The notes beneath the pieces were generated by a model that was given only the letters and a program-made list of their open reading frames with translations, was not told where the DNA came from and did not search any database. This document shows, piece after piece, positions 1 to 5,890 of a DNA stretch of 17,532 nt. Origin of the DNA: Caldilineae bacterium (GTDB lineage: Bacteria; Chloroflexota; Anaerolineae; J102); NCBI GenBank assembly GCA_011176555.1, contig DUEF01000013.1, positions 1 to 17,532 of the forward strand, in the 5' to 3' direction. The stretch's first letter is position 1. The number at the start of each line of letters is the position of its first letter. Both the position numbers and the translations under genes were made by a program.

Positions 1-164
1 TATTCACCCCCCCGGATTGGACGGTGCAACGAGCGCATGATCTTTCCGAAGCGCTGGAACAGGATATTGCCGAACGATTGGAGGGCGTGGCGGTGCACAC
101 GCATATCGAGCCGCTGGGGGATCCGGCGGCCATGGCGGATGGGGCGTTGAAGCGTGAGATCTGA
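1..164 (+). CDS. Cation diffusion facilitator (CDF) transporter, C-terminal fragment
   Basis: This is the 3' end of a gene that begins before the window. The frame read from base 3 ends at the TGA at 162-164 and gives about 53 residues. The segment AHDLSEALEQDIAERL followed by a VHTHIEPLGDP-like stretch is the usual end of the cytoplasmic dimerisation domain of CDF metal/proton antiporters (ZitB/FieF type), where His and acidic residues bind regulatory metal. The membrane part lies outside the window, so metal specificity (Zn, Fe, Mn or Co) cannot be judged. The gene is convergent with the DUF2156 gene, whose stop is only about 20 bases away. No clear terminator is visible between them. The family call rests on this C-terminal motif only. 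Confidence 0.75.
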   Translation, partial: FTPPDWTVQRAHDLSEALEQDIAERLEGVAVHTHIEPLGDPAAMADGALKREI

Positions 165-183
165 AGGTGATGGGAGCGTTGAC

Positions 184-1164
184 TCACCCCAACGTCCTCG
201 CACCGACAGATCGAAACCAGGTCGGAACCCCATACCCCAACAAATGCAAATGGCGTGATTTAATCGATAGATCGATCAGAACGCGCCAGGGGAGAGTGGG
301 CTTGCCGCAAAGGTAGAGGGGCCGCCATTCGGGCGAGAATTTGTCCTTGAAGCGAAATAAACCCTCATAATTGAAGCTGAAGTGCAGCAAACGACCCACT
401 TTGAGCATGAGTTCATTGCGGCAGGGCAAGGAGAAGGCGTTCTTGCAGGATTGCTCCAACAACGGGTCTGAGATCGATAAGAAGGGAACCATGCCCAAGC
501 TCCACCGCCCTTTGTCCCTCCCGCCCTCCTTTTTCAATCGGTCGAACACCTCTGTCACGAGCGCTTCCATAACCCCAATCGGCGCACTCTTTCGCCTGAG
601 CAGCAATTCGGTGTGCCAGTAATTCGGTTTCATCAGGGAAAGCGTGATTGCCGCCAACCATTTGCCCTCAGGTGTGGCGAACACAAAGCCACGGGTCGCC
701 TCATCGAATTGCGTACGAAAAGCATATTGCAGTTGCGGCTTGGCCCCATGCGCTGTGGTTTGCGCCAACTGCGCCAATCTATGCTGATTAGCCTCCGTTG
801 GCAAGACCTCCATCACCCGGCCCCAACGCCCGCCCCGTCTGGCCAAATCGAGTACGGATGGCTTCGCCATGTTTCCTTCCTCCAGATTTAGCACTGCTTC
901 CACGCCAGTTTGCGCAACCTGGCACCCTTCGGCCAACAGAAAGCGACTGACTGTCGTGTTGCACCCATGAAGCACAAAGCCGCCGGGCAACGACGAAAGA
1001 GATTGGCGATAAATCCGCTCGAATGATGCGTCGTACGGAATATCGGCAAGGGGAACCCATTGCCGGCGCGATAAGGGCAACCGGATCGTCAGAAAGCGCG
1101 GTTCAGCGATCTCGGAGCGAGCCCAACTCAGGGGAAGATCGACAAATGATCTTTGCGTCTGCAC
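184..1164 (-). CDS. DUF2156 / MprF-like phosphatidylglycerol lysyltransferase C-terminal domain protein
   Basis: The 326-residue soluble protein has the double GNAT-like fold seen in the synthase half of MprF, which transfers an aminoacyl group from tRNA to phosphatidylglycerol. The second half carries the landmarks: GFVFATPEGKWLAAITL at about 159-175, then a stretch leading to WSLGMVPF near 221-228. Near residue 270 there is a FRFKDKFSPEWRPLYL segment, which matches the FKxKFxPxWxPRYL hallmark of the family. The membrane flippase half of true MprF is absent, so substrate and reaction are uncertain; many free-standing DUF2156 proteins are uncharacterised. The start is a GTG 12 bases after the upstream gene's stop, which suggests one transcript. 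No good Shine-Dalgarno sequence is visible, so the true start could be internal. The upstream neighbour is a polytopic membrane protein that might supply the missing membrane partner (inference). Confidence 0.7.
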   Translation of the reverse strand: MQTQRSFVDLPLSWARSEIAEPRFLTIRLPLSRRQWVPLADIPYDASFERIYRQSLSSLPGGFVLHGCNTTVSRFLLAEGCQVAQTGVEAVLNLEEGNMAKPSVLDLARRGGRWGRVMEVLPTEANQHRLAQLAQTTAHGAKPQLQYAFRTQFDEATRGFVFATPEGKWLAAITLSLMKPNYWHTELLLRRKSAPIGVMEALVTEVFDRLKKEGGRDKGRWSLGMVPFLSISDPLLEQSCKNAFSLPCRNELMLKVGRLLHFSFNYEGLFRFKDKFSPEWRPLYLCGKPTLPWRVLIDLSIKSRHLHLLGYGVPTWFRSVGARTLG

Positions 1165-1176
1165 ACAAAATGGCCG

Positions 1177-1962
1177 TTATTCATCCTGCCAGGTTGCCAA
1201 AAGGTCTTGCACGCCAGGCAGCAGGATGATGATGAGCATGATGGTGCTCATCATGGGGCCGGGCAGGAACATGGAAAAACGGTTCGCAGTCTGCATGTGG
1301 TGAATCGCCATAGGATACCCAGCGATCATTGACATCAATGCAGCAAAGACGCCCACTGCCACCGCCCAGGACTTTTGTTTGAGCACACTAAAGCTAAACA
1401 CCGCCCAGGCCGCTGCGCCCCACCAGTTCACCTGCTGAGCGATGGCAAAGTAGCCATTCCAGAAACCCTCCGTTGTTTGGTACCTGGAAATCGGAGCCAC
1501 GCCGTTGATAAAGGTCAGCACATAGGCCAACCCGGCCACAAACAAAAGGACAATAATCTTTCTGTTGACGCCGCCAACGAGGAGCATCCCCAACCACAAC
1601 ACCGCAGCCAAACCAAAGACGATGCCGGTGACGGGCGGCACGCCGCCATCAGCAGCGGGGATCATGGGGAAAAAACCAGACAACAGCAGGACCGTGCCGG
1701 CGACCACGCCCCAAAACCACGACCACGGCTGCTTTTTCAGGAAACCAAACAGCACGGAGCCACAAAGCGCGCCGGCGGCAACGCCCAGCCAACCCAGCAA
1801 CGGATAAACGACTCTTACCGTATTGGCCTCATCCGGCCGTCCAACCGCGAGATGACTGTCGATGACGGGATGATAGGTGAGTGCGAGGAGATAGAAAGTC
1901 AGTAATCCAGCTACGATGCCGGCGACAGCCAAGATGGCTCCCAGTTTTGTATTATTTTTCAT
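1177..1962 (-). CDS. Polytopic membrane protein of unknown function (about 8 TM)
   Basis: I do not recognise a named family for this 261-residue protein. Hydrophobic segments lie near residues 9-29, 55-75, 80-100, 112-130, 135-153, 175-197, 200-220 and 235-255, so about eight helices with short loops are expected. Motifs such as HPVIDSH in the first loop and GYPMAIHHMQTANRF before the last helix place several His residues near the membrane face. These could bind metal or heme, but nothing proves it. The ATG is preceded by AAGGGA at a plausible spacing. The gene probably leads a two-gene transcript with the DUF2156 protein downstream, which hints at a role in membrane lipids or the envelope. 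That link is context only. Confidence 0.6.
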   Translation of the reverse strand: MKNNTKLGAILAVAGIVAGLLTFYLLALTYHPVIDSHLAVGRPDEANTVRVVYPLLGWLGVAAGALCGSVLFGFLKKQPWSWFWGVVAGTVLLLSGFFPMIPAADGGVPPVTGIVFGLAAVLWLGMLLVGGVNRKIIVLLFVAGLAYVLTFINGVAPISRYQTTEGFWNGYFAIAQQVNWWGAAAWAVFSFSVLKQKSWAVAVGVFAALMSMIAGYPMAIHHMQTANRFSMFLPGPMMSTIMLIIILLPGVQDLLATWQDE

Positions 1963-2073
1963 GATGGTTCCCTTTTTGCACCTGCTAAGATGATGAATGG
2001 ATCGATATTGTTTGGGCTAGACGTTTCAACGCCGTCAAACGAAACAGCGCCGAAGTGCTCGTTGCAAAACGAA

Positions 2074-2508
2074 CTACGAACGAATCAAGCGAAAAACCGG
2101 GTGCAGAGACGCTTCCGCCTCAAAGTCTTCCAGTGGCGAATCGGGCTGGCAATCAAAGTAGGGTTGCACAATGCTCACGTCCTGAAGATAGGATCGCAAG
2201 ACTGGCGCGGCCTGCTCCGGGCCCAGCTCTTCGATGGCCAGTGTCTCGGACTTTCCGCCCCGAGATAGCGTCACCTCGCCAGCCGCCCTGGCGTTGAGCA
2301 CCCAACTGACCGCGCCGTAAGGGGCCACCAGCCAACGCTCGCCATCCTCCTCCACTAATGTGACCGGTGTGGAATAGAGTTCGCCGCTCTTGCGACCGGG
2401 AATTGTCAGCAGGTACATATGGGCGGGAGCCTTATCCCAGGCGACCAAGCGGCGCATCACGCTATTCACCAGACGCCGCACGAAAGTAAGCTCATATGTT
2501 TTTGTCAT
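2074..2508 (-). CDS. Nitroreductase-family F420/deazaflavin-dependent oxidoreductase (DDN-like)
   Basis: The 144-residue protein belongs to the split-barrel DDN/FDOR family. The core segment LLTIPGRKSGELYSTPVTLV followed by the WLVAPYGAVSWVLNARA pattern is the standard signature around the deazaflavin-binding site. Its length is typical. Family members use reduced F420 (some use flavin or heme) to reduce quinones, nitro compounds or enones, often at the membrane. The substrate cannot be told from sequence. The ATG at 2506-2508 has a strong GGAGG five bases upstream. The gene is divergent from the 126-residue membrane protein. Between them lies an inverted repeat at 2578-2591 placed at -41.5 relative to a possible -10 for this gene, so control by a Crp/Fnr protein is likely (inference). 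F420 biosynthesis genes are not in view. Confidence 0.8.
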   Translation of the reverse strand: MTKTYELTFVRRLVNSVMRRLVAWDKAPAHMYLLTIPGRKSGELYSTPVTLVEEDGERWLVAPYGAVSWVLNARAAGEVTLSRGGKSETLAIEELGPEQAAPVLRSYLQDVSIVQPYFDCQPDSPLEDFEAEASLHPVFRLIRS

Positions 2509-2549
2509 GCTGTCCTCCGTAGGGTGATGGGGGTATCATTTCTGTTCCC

Positions 2550-2591
2550 AGTTTATCCGAAACCGATATTAAAGTCTATGACATTCGTCAT
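2550..2591 (-). promoter_or_regulatory. Putative class II Crp/Fnr promoter for the DDN-like reductase
   Basis: A perfect inverted repeat ATGAC-N4-GTCAT lies at 2578-2591, centred at 2584.5. On the minus strand a TAAACT hexamer (4 of 6 to the -10 consensus) occupies 2550-2555, predicting transcription from about 2543. That puts the repeat centre at -41.5, the class II activator position. The leader would be about 35 nt and would include the GGAGG. The repeat shares GAC-N4-GTC with the sites at 2673-2684 and 5293-5304. Confidence 0.5.
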
Positions 2592-2667
2592 GTTGTCGCA
2601 TTATGTTTCTATAATTTCGCCACAGTCGCCAATCGCCTGACTCAACGAACCAGACTTCACTGATGCT

Positions 2668-2713
2668 AAATCCGACAAAAGTCGACGACAACCGTTCACA
2701 ATCCCTATATCAT
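2668..2713 (+). promoter_or_regulatory. Putative class II Crp/Fnr promoter for the four-helix membrane protein
   Basis: The inverted repeat CGAC-AAAA-GTCG lies at 2673-2684, centred at 2678.5. A TATCAT hexamer (5 of 6 to the -10 consensus) sits at 2708-2713, predicting a start near 2720 and the repeat centre at -41.5. The 17 bases at 2668-2684 are identical to 5288-5304 upstream of the ferredoxin gene. No good -35 is present, as expected for an activator-dependent promoter. Confidence 0.6.
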
Positions 2714-2750
2714 AGAGACAGTACAAAAATCTTCCTCGATGGAGTAGAAA

Positions 2751-3131
2751 ATGAGACTCACCAAAGTTGCAGCAGTGTTGGCATTTATCATCGGCGCGAT
2801 GGCTATTTTCGCCGGTGGGCAGGTTGTCCTGTTGGGCAAAGTCATGGATTATTATGTGATCGACTGGCTGGTTATTTACAATTTTAGCATGGGCCTGCTG
2901 ACCGTTTTTGTGACGGCGATACTGATCTGGAAGAATTCTCGCTATGCCTTGGCCGCGGCCATCGCCACCCTGGCCGTTCACGCCACAGTGATGATGATTT
3001 TATTGACGGCTTATCAGGGCGTAGTTGCCCCCGATAGCCTCGTAGCCATGACCGTGCGCATCGTTTTTTGGCTGATTATCCTGACCTTGATGTTCATCCA
3101 GAGATCAAAAACGAAGGGATTCAGCGCATAG
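2751..3131 (+). CDS. Small four-helix integral membrane protein, unknown function
   Basis: The 126-residue protein is almost entirely hydrophobic, with four predicted helices near residues 5-28, 40-61, 66-88 and 100-120. It ends in a basic tail (QRSKTKGFSA). I do not recognise a named family and see no Cys, paired His or other cofactor motif. The ATG at 2751 is preceded by GGAG at about six bases. Upstream lies a putative Crp/Fnr-controlled promoter, and downstream a clear terminator at 3182-3221, so it is probably a single-gene transcript. By company (Fnr-type control, nearby ferredoxin and F420-type reductase) it may serve an anaerobic or redox-stress membrane function. Nothing in the protein itself shows this. 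Confidence 0.7.
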   Translation: MRLTKVAAVLAFIIGAMAIFAGGQVVLLGKVMDYYVIDWLVIYNFSMGLLTVFVTAILIWKNSRYALAAAIATLAVHATVMMILLTAYQGVVAPDSLVAMTVRIVFWLIILTLMFIQRSKTKGFSA

Positions 3132-3181
3132 TTTGGGTGAAAAGAACGCCGATCTAATCAGGCAGAAATAGCCCCCGCTGC

Positions 3182-3221
3182 CCCCCGCACATGTTCAAAG
3201 CATGTCGGGGGCTTTTATTTT
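3182..3221 (+). terminator. Rho-independent terminator after the four-helix membrane protein gene
   Basis: The arms CCCCCG-(C)-ACATG (3182-3193) and CATGTCGGGGG (3201-3211) pair over 11 bp with one bulged C and a 7-nt loop. They are followed by TTTTATTTT at 3213-3221. The terminator lies about 50 nt after the stop codon and separates this gene from the DUF2202 gene. Confidence 0.85.
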
Positions 3222-3277
3222 CTGATGGATTACAGACAAATCCAGGGAATTTACGATTCTTCACGAATTTTGGAGCG

Positions 3278-3311
3278 CCTCCACAACTCCTCCATATTCT
3301 CCTGCTATCCT
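3278..3311 (+). promoter_or_regulatory. Putative response-regulator promoter of the DUF2202 gene (site A)
   Basis: Two direct repeats, CCTCCACAACT (3278-3288) and CCTCCATATTC (3289-3299), have an 11-bp period. The second CTCCAT is followed by exactly 7 nt and then TGCTATCCT (3303-3311), an extended -10. The same layout recurs at 5891-5924 and, on the minus strand, at 13376-13408. The -10 starts 10 nt after the second half-site and no -35 hexamer is present, as at PhoB-activated promoters. Transcription is predicted from about 3318, giving a leader of about 55 nt. Confidence 0.7.
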
Positions 3312-3372
3312 ATGGTCGTCAGCGAAAAAGTCGCCGACCACTTAACTTAAACTCAACAAGGAGACACACCTT

Positions 3373-4203
3373 ATGAAAACTTTCAAAACTTTAGCAATCA
3401 GCATTTCCGCAGGACTTTTGGCCCTGACCCTCGTCACTGTTGGCGCCCCACTCTTCGCCGAAGCGGCCACCGAAGCCGCCGCCCCCGCTGTCGCCCAGGC
3501 GCCGGTCGATGGCATCACCGACCCGGAAGCGCAGGACTTGCAGTTCATGGTCGAGGAAGAAAAACTGGCCCGCGACGTCTATCTCACCCTCTACGATGAA
3601 TGGAACGTCTCTGTTTTCCAGAACATCGTCGGGGCCGAGCAGGTGCACATGGACGCCATTCGCACCCTCCTCAGCGCGTACGGCGTCGATGACCCGACCG
3701 TCGGCGCTGAGATCGGGCAGTTCACTAACCCCGACCTGCAGGCGCTTTACGGCCAACTCGTCGACACCGGCAGCCAGTCGTTGGCCGACGCCTTCAAAGT
3801 TGGAGGCGCTATCGAAGAAATCGACATCCTCGACCTGGAAGAGCGCATCGCCCAGACCGACAAGGCCGACATCGTGCAAGTGTACGAAAGGCTGATGGCG
3901 GGGTCGGAGAACCATCTACGAGCCTTCGTCACCACGCTGGAACGCCAGACCGGCGAAGTCTACGCCCCGCAGTACATGGACCAGGACGCTTACGACGCCA
4001 TCCTCAGCGGCAGCAATGGCCACGGCCAAGGCCAGGGCAATGGCAATAATGGCGGCCACGGCCAAGGTAATGGTGGTGGACAGGGCAATGGCGGTGGCCA
4101 AGGCCACGGTGGCGGTCGCGGCAACGGCGGCGGCCAGGGTCACAGCGGCGGCCAGGGCCAAGGCGCCCACGGCGCTGGCGACGGTAGTTGCCTGAACGGC
4201 TAA
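3373..4203 (+). CDS. Exported DUF2202 ferritin-like protein with a Gly/Gln/Asn/His-rich tail
   Basis: The 276-residue protein starts with a Sec signal peptide (KTFK, hydrophobic core to about residue 26, likely cleavage near 30-35). The DUF2202 domain spans about 50-211 and shows the family signature: EEEKLARDVYLTLYDEWNV at 61-79, AEQVHMDAI at 88-96, EEIDILDLEERI at 148-159, and YERLMAGSENHLRAF ending near 185. The conserved acidic and His residues (E62, E89, H92, E149, E179, H181) suit a four-helix ferritin-like bundle that could bind a metal pair. No activity is established for the family as far as I know. Residues 213-269 are almost only Gly with Gln, Asn and His, and a lone Cys is near the C-terminus. 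AAGGAG precedes the ATG by nine bases. The gene is monocistronic between two terminators and is probably controlled by the response regulator at 12502-13197. Confidence 0.85.
   Translation: MKTFKTLAISISAGLLALTLVTVGAPLFAEAATEAAAPAVAQAPVDGITDPEAQDLQFMVEEEKLARDVYLTLYDEWNVSVFQNIVGAEQVHMDAIRTLLSAYGVDDPTVGAEIGQFTNPDLQALYGQLVDTGSQSLADAFKVGGAIEEIDILDLEERIAQTDKADIVQVYERLMAGSENHLRAFVTTLERQTGEVYAPQYMDQDAYDAILSGSNGHGQGQGNGNNGGHGQGNGGGQGNGGGQGHGGGRGNGGGQGHSGGQGQGAHGAGDGSCLNG
4009..4179 (+). repeat. Degenerate in-frame repeat coding a Gly/Gln/Asn/His-rich tail
   Basis: This stretch is built from variants of GGCCACGGCCAAGG and GGCGGTGGCCAGGGC-like units, encoding GHGQGQGNGN, GGGQGNGGGQGHGGG and similar runs (residues 213-269 of the DUF2202 protein). 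It is likely flexible and metal- or surface-binding, and prone to length variation by slippage or recombination. A comparable stretch occurs in the cytochrome c gene at 6531-6620. Confidence 0.8.
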
Positions 4204-4229
4204 TCACCAACCGAACCTTTGAGCACCAC

Positions 4230-4268
4230 GAGCCGCCGAAGAAAACACGAACTTCGGCGGCTCCTCTT
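4230..4268 (+). terminator. Rho-independent terminator after the DUF2202 gene
   Basis: The perfect 12-bp arms GAGCCGCCGAAG (4230-4241) and CTTCGGCGGCTC (4252-4263) enclose a 10-nt loop and are followed by CTCTTT. The structure starts about 27 nt after the stop codon. Confidence 0.85.
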
Positions 4269-4285
4269 TAAGACGGCGGGTAGTA

Positions 4286-4338
4286 GGTATTGGATATTGG
4301 GTATTCGTAGATCGAGTGAATACCCAATATCTAATACC
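4286..4338. repeat. 21-bp near-perfect palindromic repeat element
   Basis: The left arm (4286-4306, starting GGTATTGGATATTGGG) and right arm (4318-4338, ending ATATCTAATACC) are reverse complements with a single mismatch, around an 11-nt loop. Weaker pairing continues outward to about 4278-4347. The arms are AT-rich compared with their surroundings and contain an internal TATTGG/TATTGGG repetition. There is no coding sequence and no terminator T-tract. It looks like a small dispersed palindromic (REP/MITE-like) element lying between the DUF2202 terminator and the regulator gene. Confidence 0.6.
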
Positions 4339-4420
4339 CAGTATCCCAAATCGGGATCGCCGCTGCGACACGGAAAGGCGCCCTCCACGCCAACTTGCCA
4401 CCTACAACCATCCAACGCAT

Positions 4421-4454
4421 AATGGCGGGGAAGATGCCCCCTCACCCCGCCATT
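4421..4454 (+). promoter_or_regulatory. Strong hairpin just upstream of the Crp/Fnr start codon
   Basis: The perfect 10-bp arms AATGGCGGGG (4421-4430) and CCCCGCCATT (4445-4454) enclose a 14-nt loop and are followed by GTTT. The last paired base is only four nucleotides before the ATG at 4459. No Shine-Dalgarno sequence is visible here. It could act as an attenuator, a weak terminator, or a fold controlling translation of the regulator; alternatively transcription may start downstream of it. Confidence 0.5.
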
Positions 4455-4458
4455 GTTT

Positions 4459-5148
4459 ATGCCTCCCGACCATTCCCTCGATCACACCACCGCAATCCTG
4501 GCCGCCGTCCCGCATTTTTCCGGGCTGGATGACGCCACGCTCCGGGCTGTGGCTCAGGCGGCGATTCGCCGGGACTACGGCAGCAGTCAGGTGGTCTTTG
4601 TGGAGGGCGAGCCCAGCGACGGCCTGTTCATCGTCGAGTCGGGCTGGTTCAAAGTCATCAAGCTATCACCGGACGGTCGGGAACAGGTCATCCATTTTCT
4701 GGGACCGGGCGAAACCTTCAACGCTATGAGCGCCTTCAGCGAAATGCCGAATCCGGCCACAGTCGTCGCTCTGGAAAAATCGATCGTGTGGCTGATTCAT
4801 CGCGAAGCGATGCTGTGGCTGCTGGACACACATCCCAAACTGGCGCGGGTCATGATCCAAAAACTGGCGACGCGTGTGCAGCATCTGATTTCCCTGGTGG
4901 AAGACCTCTCTTTGCACACGGTCGAAGCGCGCCTGGCGCGTTTGCTGCTGGAGCAGGGCGGGGAGGGGACGGTGCAACGGCGGCGCTGGGCCACCCAGAC
5001 CGAAATGGCCGCGCGCCTGGGCACGGTGCCGGATGTTCTGAGTCGAGCCTTGCGCAAACTGGCTGCCGAAGGACTAATCCGGGTGGCCCGACATCAGATC
5101 GAAATTCTTGATATCAAGGGGCTGGAAGAAAGGGCGATGCTGGAGTAG
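4459..5148 (+). CDS. Crp/Fnr-family transcriptional regulator (no Fe-S cysteines)
   Basis: The 229-residue protein has a cyclic-nucleotide-binding-type beta-roll at about 10-125 (GEPSDGLFIVESGWFKVIKLSPDGREQ, then FLGPGETF), a long dimerisation helix, and a C-terminal winged helix. The recognition helix (TQTEMAARLGTVPDVLSRALRKLAAEGLI) has the family's acidic-x-x-Ser-Arg pattern. The protein contains no cysteine, so it cannot carry the oxygen-sensing cluster of FNR. A heme- or nitric-oxide-sensing Dnr/NnrR-like role, or another ligand, is possible. I chose the ATG at 4459 over the TTG six bases upstream because the TTG lies in a hairpin arm; neither start has a good Shine-Dalgarno sequence. Three GAC-N4-GTC operators flank the gene at 2578-2591, 2673-2684 and 5293-5304, and these are its likely targets (inference). 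Confidence 0.85.
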   Translation: MPPDHSLDHTTAILAAVPHFSGLDDATLRAVAQAAIRRDYGSSQVVFVEGEPSDGLFIVESGWFKVIKLSPDGREQVIHFLGPGETFNAMSAFSEMPNPATVVALEKSIVWLIHREAMLWLLDTHPKLARVMIQKLATRVQHLISLVEDLSLHTVEARLARLLLEQGGEGTVQRRRWATQTEMAARLGTVPDVLSRALRKLAAEGLIRVARHQIEILDIKGLEERAMLE

Positions 5149-5173
5149 GTATTCGTGAAGGAGAAAATCCTCG

Positions 5174-5272
5174 TGTCATTGCGAGAAGCGGTTTTTGCGA
5201 CGAAGCAATCCTCAAGGTGCATGATCGGGGATTGCTTCGGCCTCCGGCCTCGCAATGACACTTCGCAATGAC
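5174..5272. repeat. REP/MITE-like imperfect palindrome
   Basis: TGTCATTGCGAG (5174-5185) pairs with CTCGCAATGACA (5249-5260). Internally, GAAGCAATCC (from 5202) pairs with GGATTGCTTC (to 5238). A second CGCAATGACA copy follows at 5264-5272. This matches the widespread family of GTCATTGCGAG...GAAGCAATC non-coding repeats found in many bacterial genomes. It fills most of the gap between the regulator gene and the ferredoxin promoter. Confidence 0.7.
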
Positions 5273-5287
5273 ATAAAGGGGGCGGCC

Positions 5288-5333
5288 AAATCCGACAAAA
5301 GTCGTGGAAATAGCTTCGCAAAGGGGGTATGAT
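5288..5333 (+). promoter_or_regulatory. Putative class II Crp/Fnr promoter of the ferredoxin gene, leaderless
   Basis: The inverted repeat CGAC-AAAA-GTCG lies at 5293-5304, centred at 5298.5. TATGAT (5 of 6 to the -10 consensus) lies at 5328-5333. The predicted start, about 5340, puts the repeat at -41.5 and coincides with the A of the ferredoxin ATG, so the mRNA would have no leader. Bases 5288-5304 are identical to 2668-2684. Confidence 0.6.
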
Positions 5334-5339
5334 TGGGGG

Positions 5340-5567
5340 ATGGATAGCTTTTCCGAAGACAGACCTGTGCCGATCATCGATCCTGGCCTGTGCGATGGCT
5401 GTGGCCTGTGTGTGCTGGCATGCCCATCCCACGCCCTGGCGCTGGAACATGGCAAGGCCGTTGTCGCTCGCCCGAACGCCTGTCAGTACGATGGTTATTG
5501 CGAGATGATCTGTCCGGTGCAAGCTATCAGTCGTCCTTTTCTCATCATCACCATTCCCCAGGAGTAA
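5340..5567 (+). CDS. Small 2x[4Fe-4S]-type ferredoxin with an Asp in the second cluster motif
   Basis: The 75-residue protein has one full motif, CDGCGLCVLACP (about residues 18-29), and a second, CQYDGYCEMICP. In the second, the second Cys is replaced by Asp (C-x2-D-x2-C-x3-CP). Pyrococcus furiosus ferredoxin also has Asp at the equivalent position, where it gives an exchangeable or altered-potential cluster, so the second site may be [3Fe-4S]/[4Fe-4S] (inference). An in-frame GTG at 5304 would extend the protein, but that start lies inside the operator. The ATG at 5340 lies seven bases after the -10 and has no spaced Shine-Dalgarno sequence, which fits a leaderless start. It is followed after six bases by the small membrane protein, probably in one transcript. 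It is a likely electron carrier for an unknown partner. Confidence 0.85.
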   Translation: MDSFSEDRPVPIIDPGLCDGCGLCVLACPSHALALEHGKAVVARPNACQYDGYCEMICPVQAISRPFLIITIPQE

Positions 5568-5573
5568 CTTGTC

Positions 5574-5825
5574 GTGAAAGCTTTTAACAAATGGACGCGC
5601 CAGATTCATCGCTGGATCTCCGTCCCCACCTTTCTTTCCATCCCCCTGATGTTTTTCGTGCGCATGACCCAGGGCGCTTATCTGAAACTCCCGCCCGAAT
5701 TTGAGATGGTGCAATCATTACTGATTTTGTTCCTTGCGATTACCGGACTTTATCTGTACCTTTTGCCATACCTGGCTAAACGAAAACGCCAGAAACGAAC
5801 GAAAAACGCCAAAGCCCCAGCATAA
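5574..5825 (+). CDS. Small two-TM membrane protein, PepSY-associated-like
   Basis: The 83-residue protein has the opening KWTRQIHRWISVPTFLSIPLMFF, which resembles the first helix region of PepSY-associated membrane proteins with their Arg/His-containing RxxHRW motif. A second helix spans about 47-67 (LLILFLAITGLYLYLLPYLA), followed by a very basic tail (KRKRQKRTKNAK). The start is a GTG with AGGAG nine bases upstream, overlapping the end of the ferredoxin gene. The spacing (stop at 5565-5567, start at 5574) argues for co-transcription with the ferredoxin from the Crp/Fnr-type promoter. The pair could form a small membrane-attached electron-transfer unit, but no heme ligand pair is evident beyond His12 and this remains a guess. 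Confidence 0.7.
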   Translation: MKAFNKWTRQIHRWISVPTFLSIPLMFFVRMTQGAYLKLPPEFEMVQSLLILFLAITGLYLYLLPYLAKRKRQKRTKNAKAPA

Positions 5826-5890
5826 GCTGCAAACGATGATTTCCTGAACCCGCCCTTGTCTCAAATCTGAAACGCACCCTATGCGCTCCA

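Noticed and set aside
1375..1905. Plus-strand open frame of 176 codons opposite the eight-helix membrane protein
   Set aside because: The translation is a Gln/His/Arg-rich shadow, while the minus frame gives a well-formed polytopic membrane protein with a Shine-Dalgarno sequence.
2593..2615. TTGTCG and TATAAT as a sigma70 promoter in the divergent region
   Set aside because: The spacer is only 11 bases. The TATAAT is also not at the class II distance from either palindrome (about 4 bases off), so I prefer the other -10 boxes.
3319..3334. AAAAGTCG at 3327-3334 as a fourth GAC-N4-GTC site before the DUF2202 gene
   Set aside because: Only the right half matches. The left half is shifted by one base, so the palindrome is broken, and it lies downstream of the predicted start of transcription.
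4009..4179. Possible CRISPR or minisatellite array
   Set aside because: The units are degenerate, stay in frame and encode the Gly-rich protein tail. There are no spacers.
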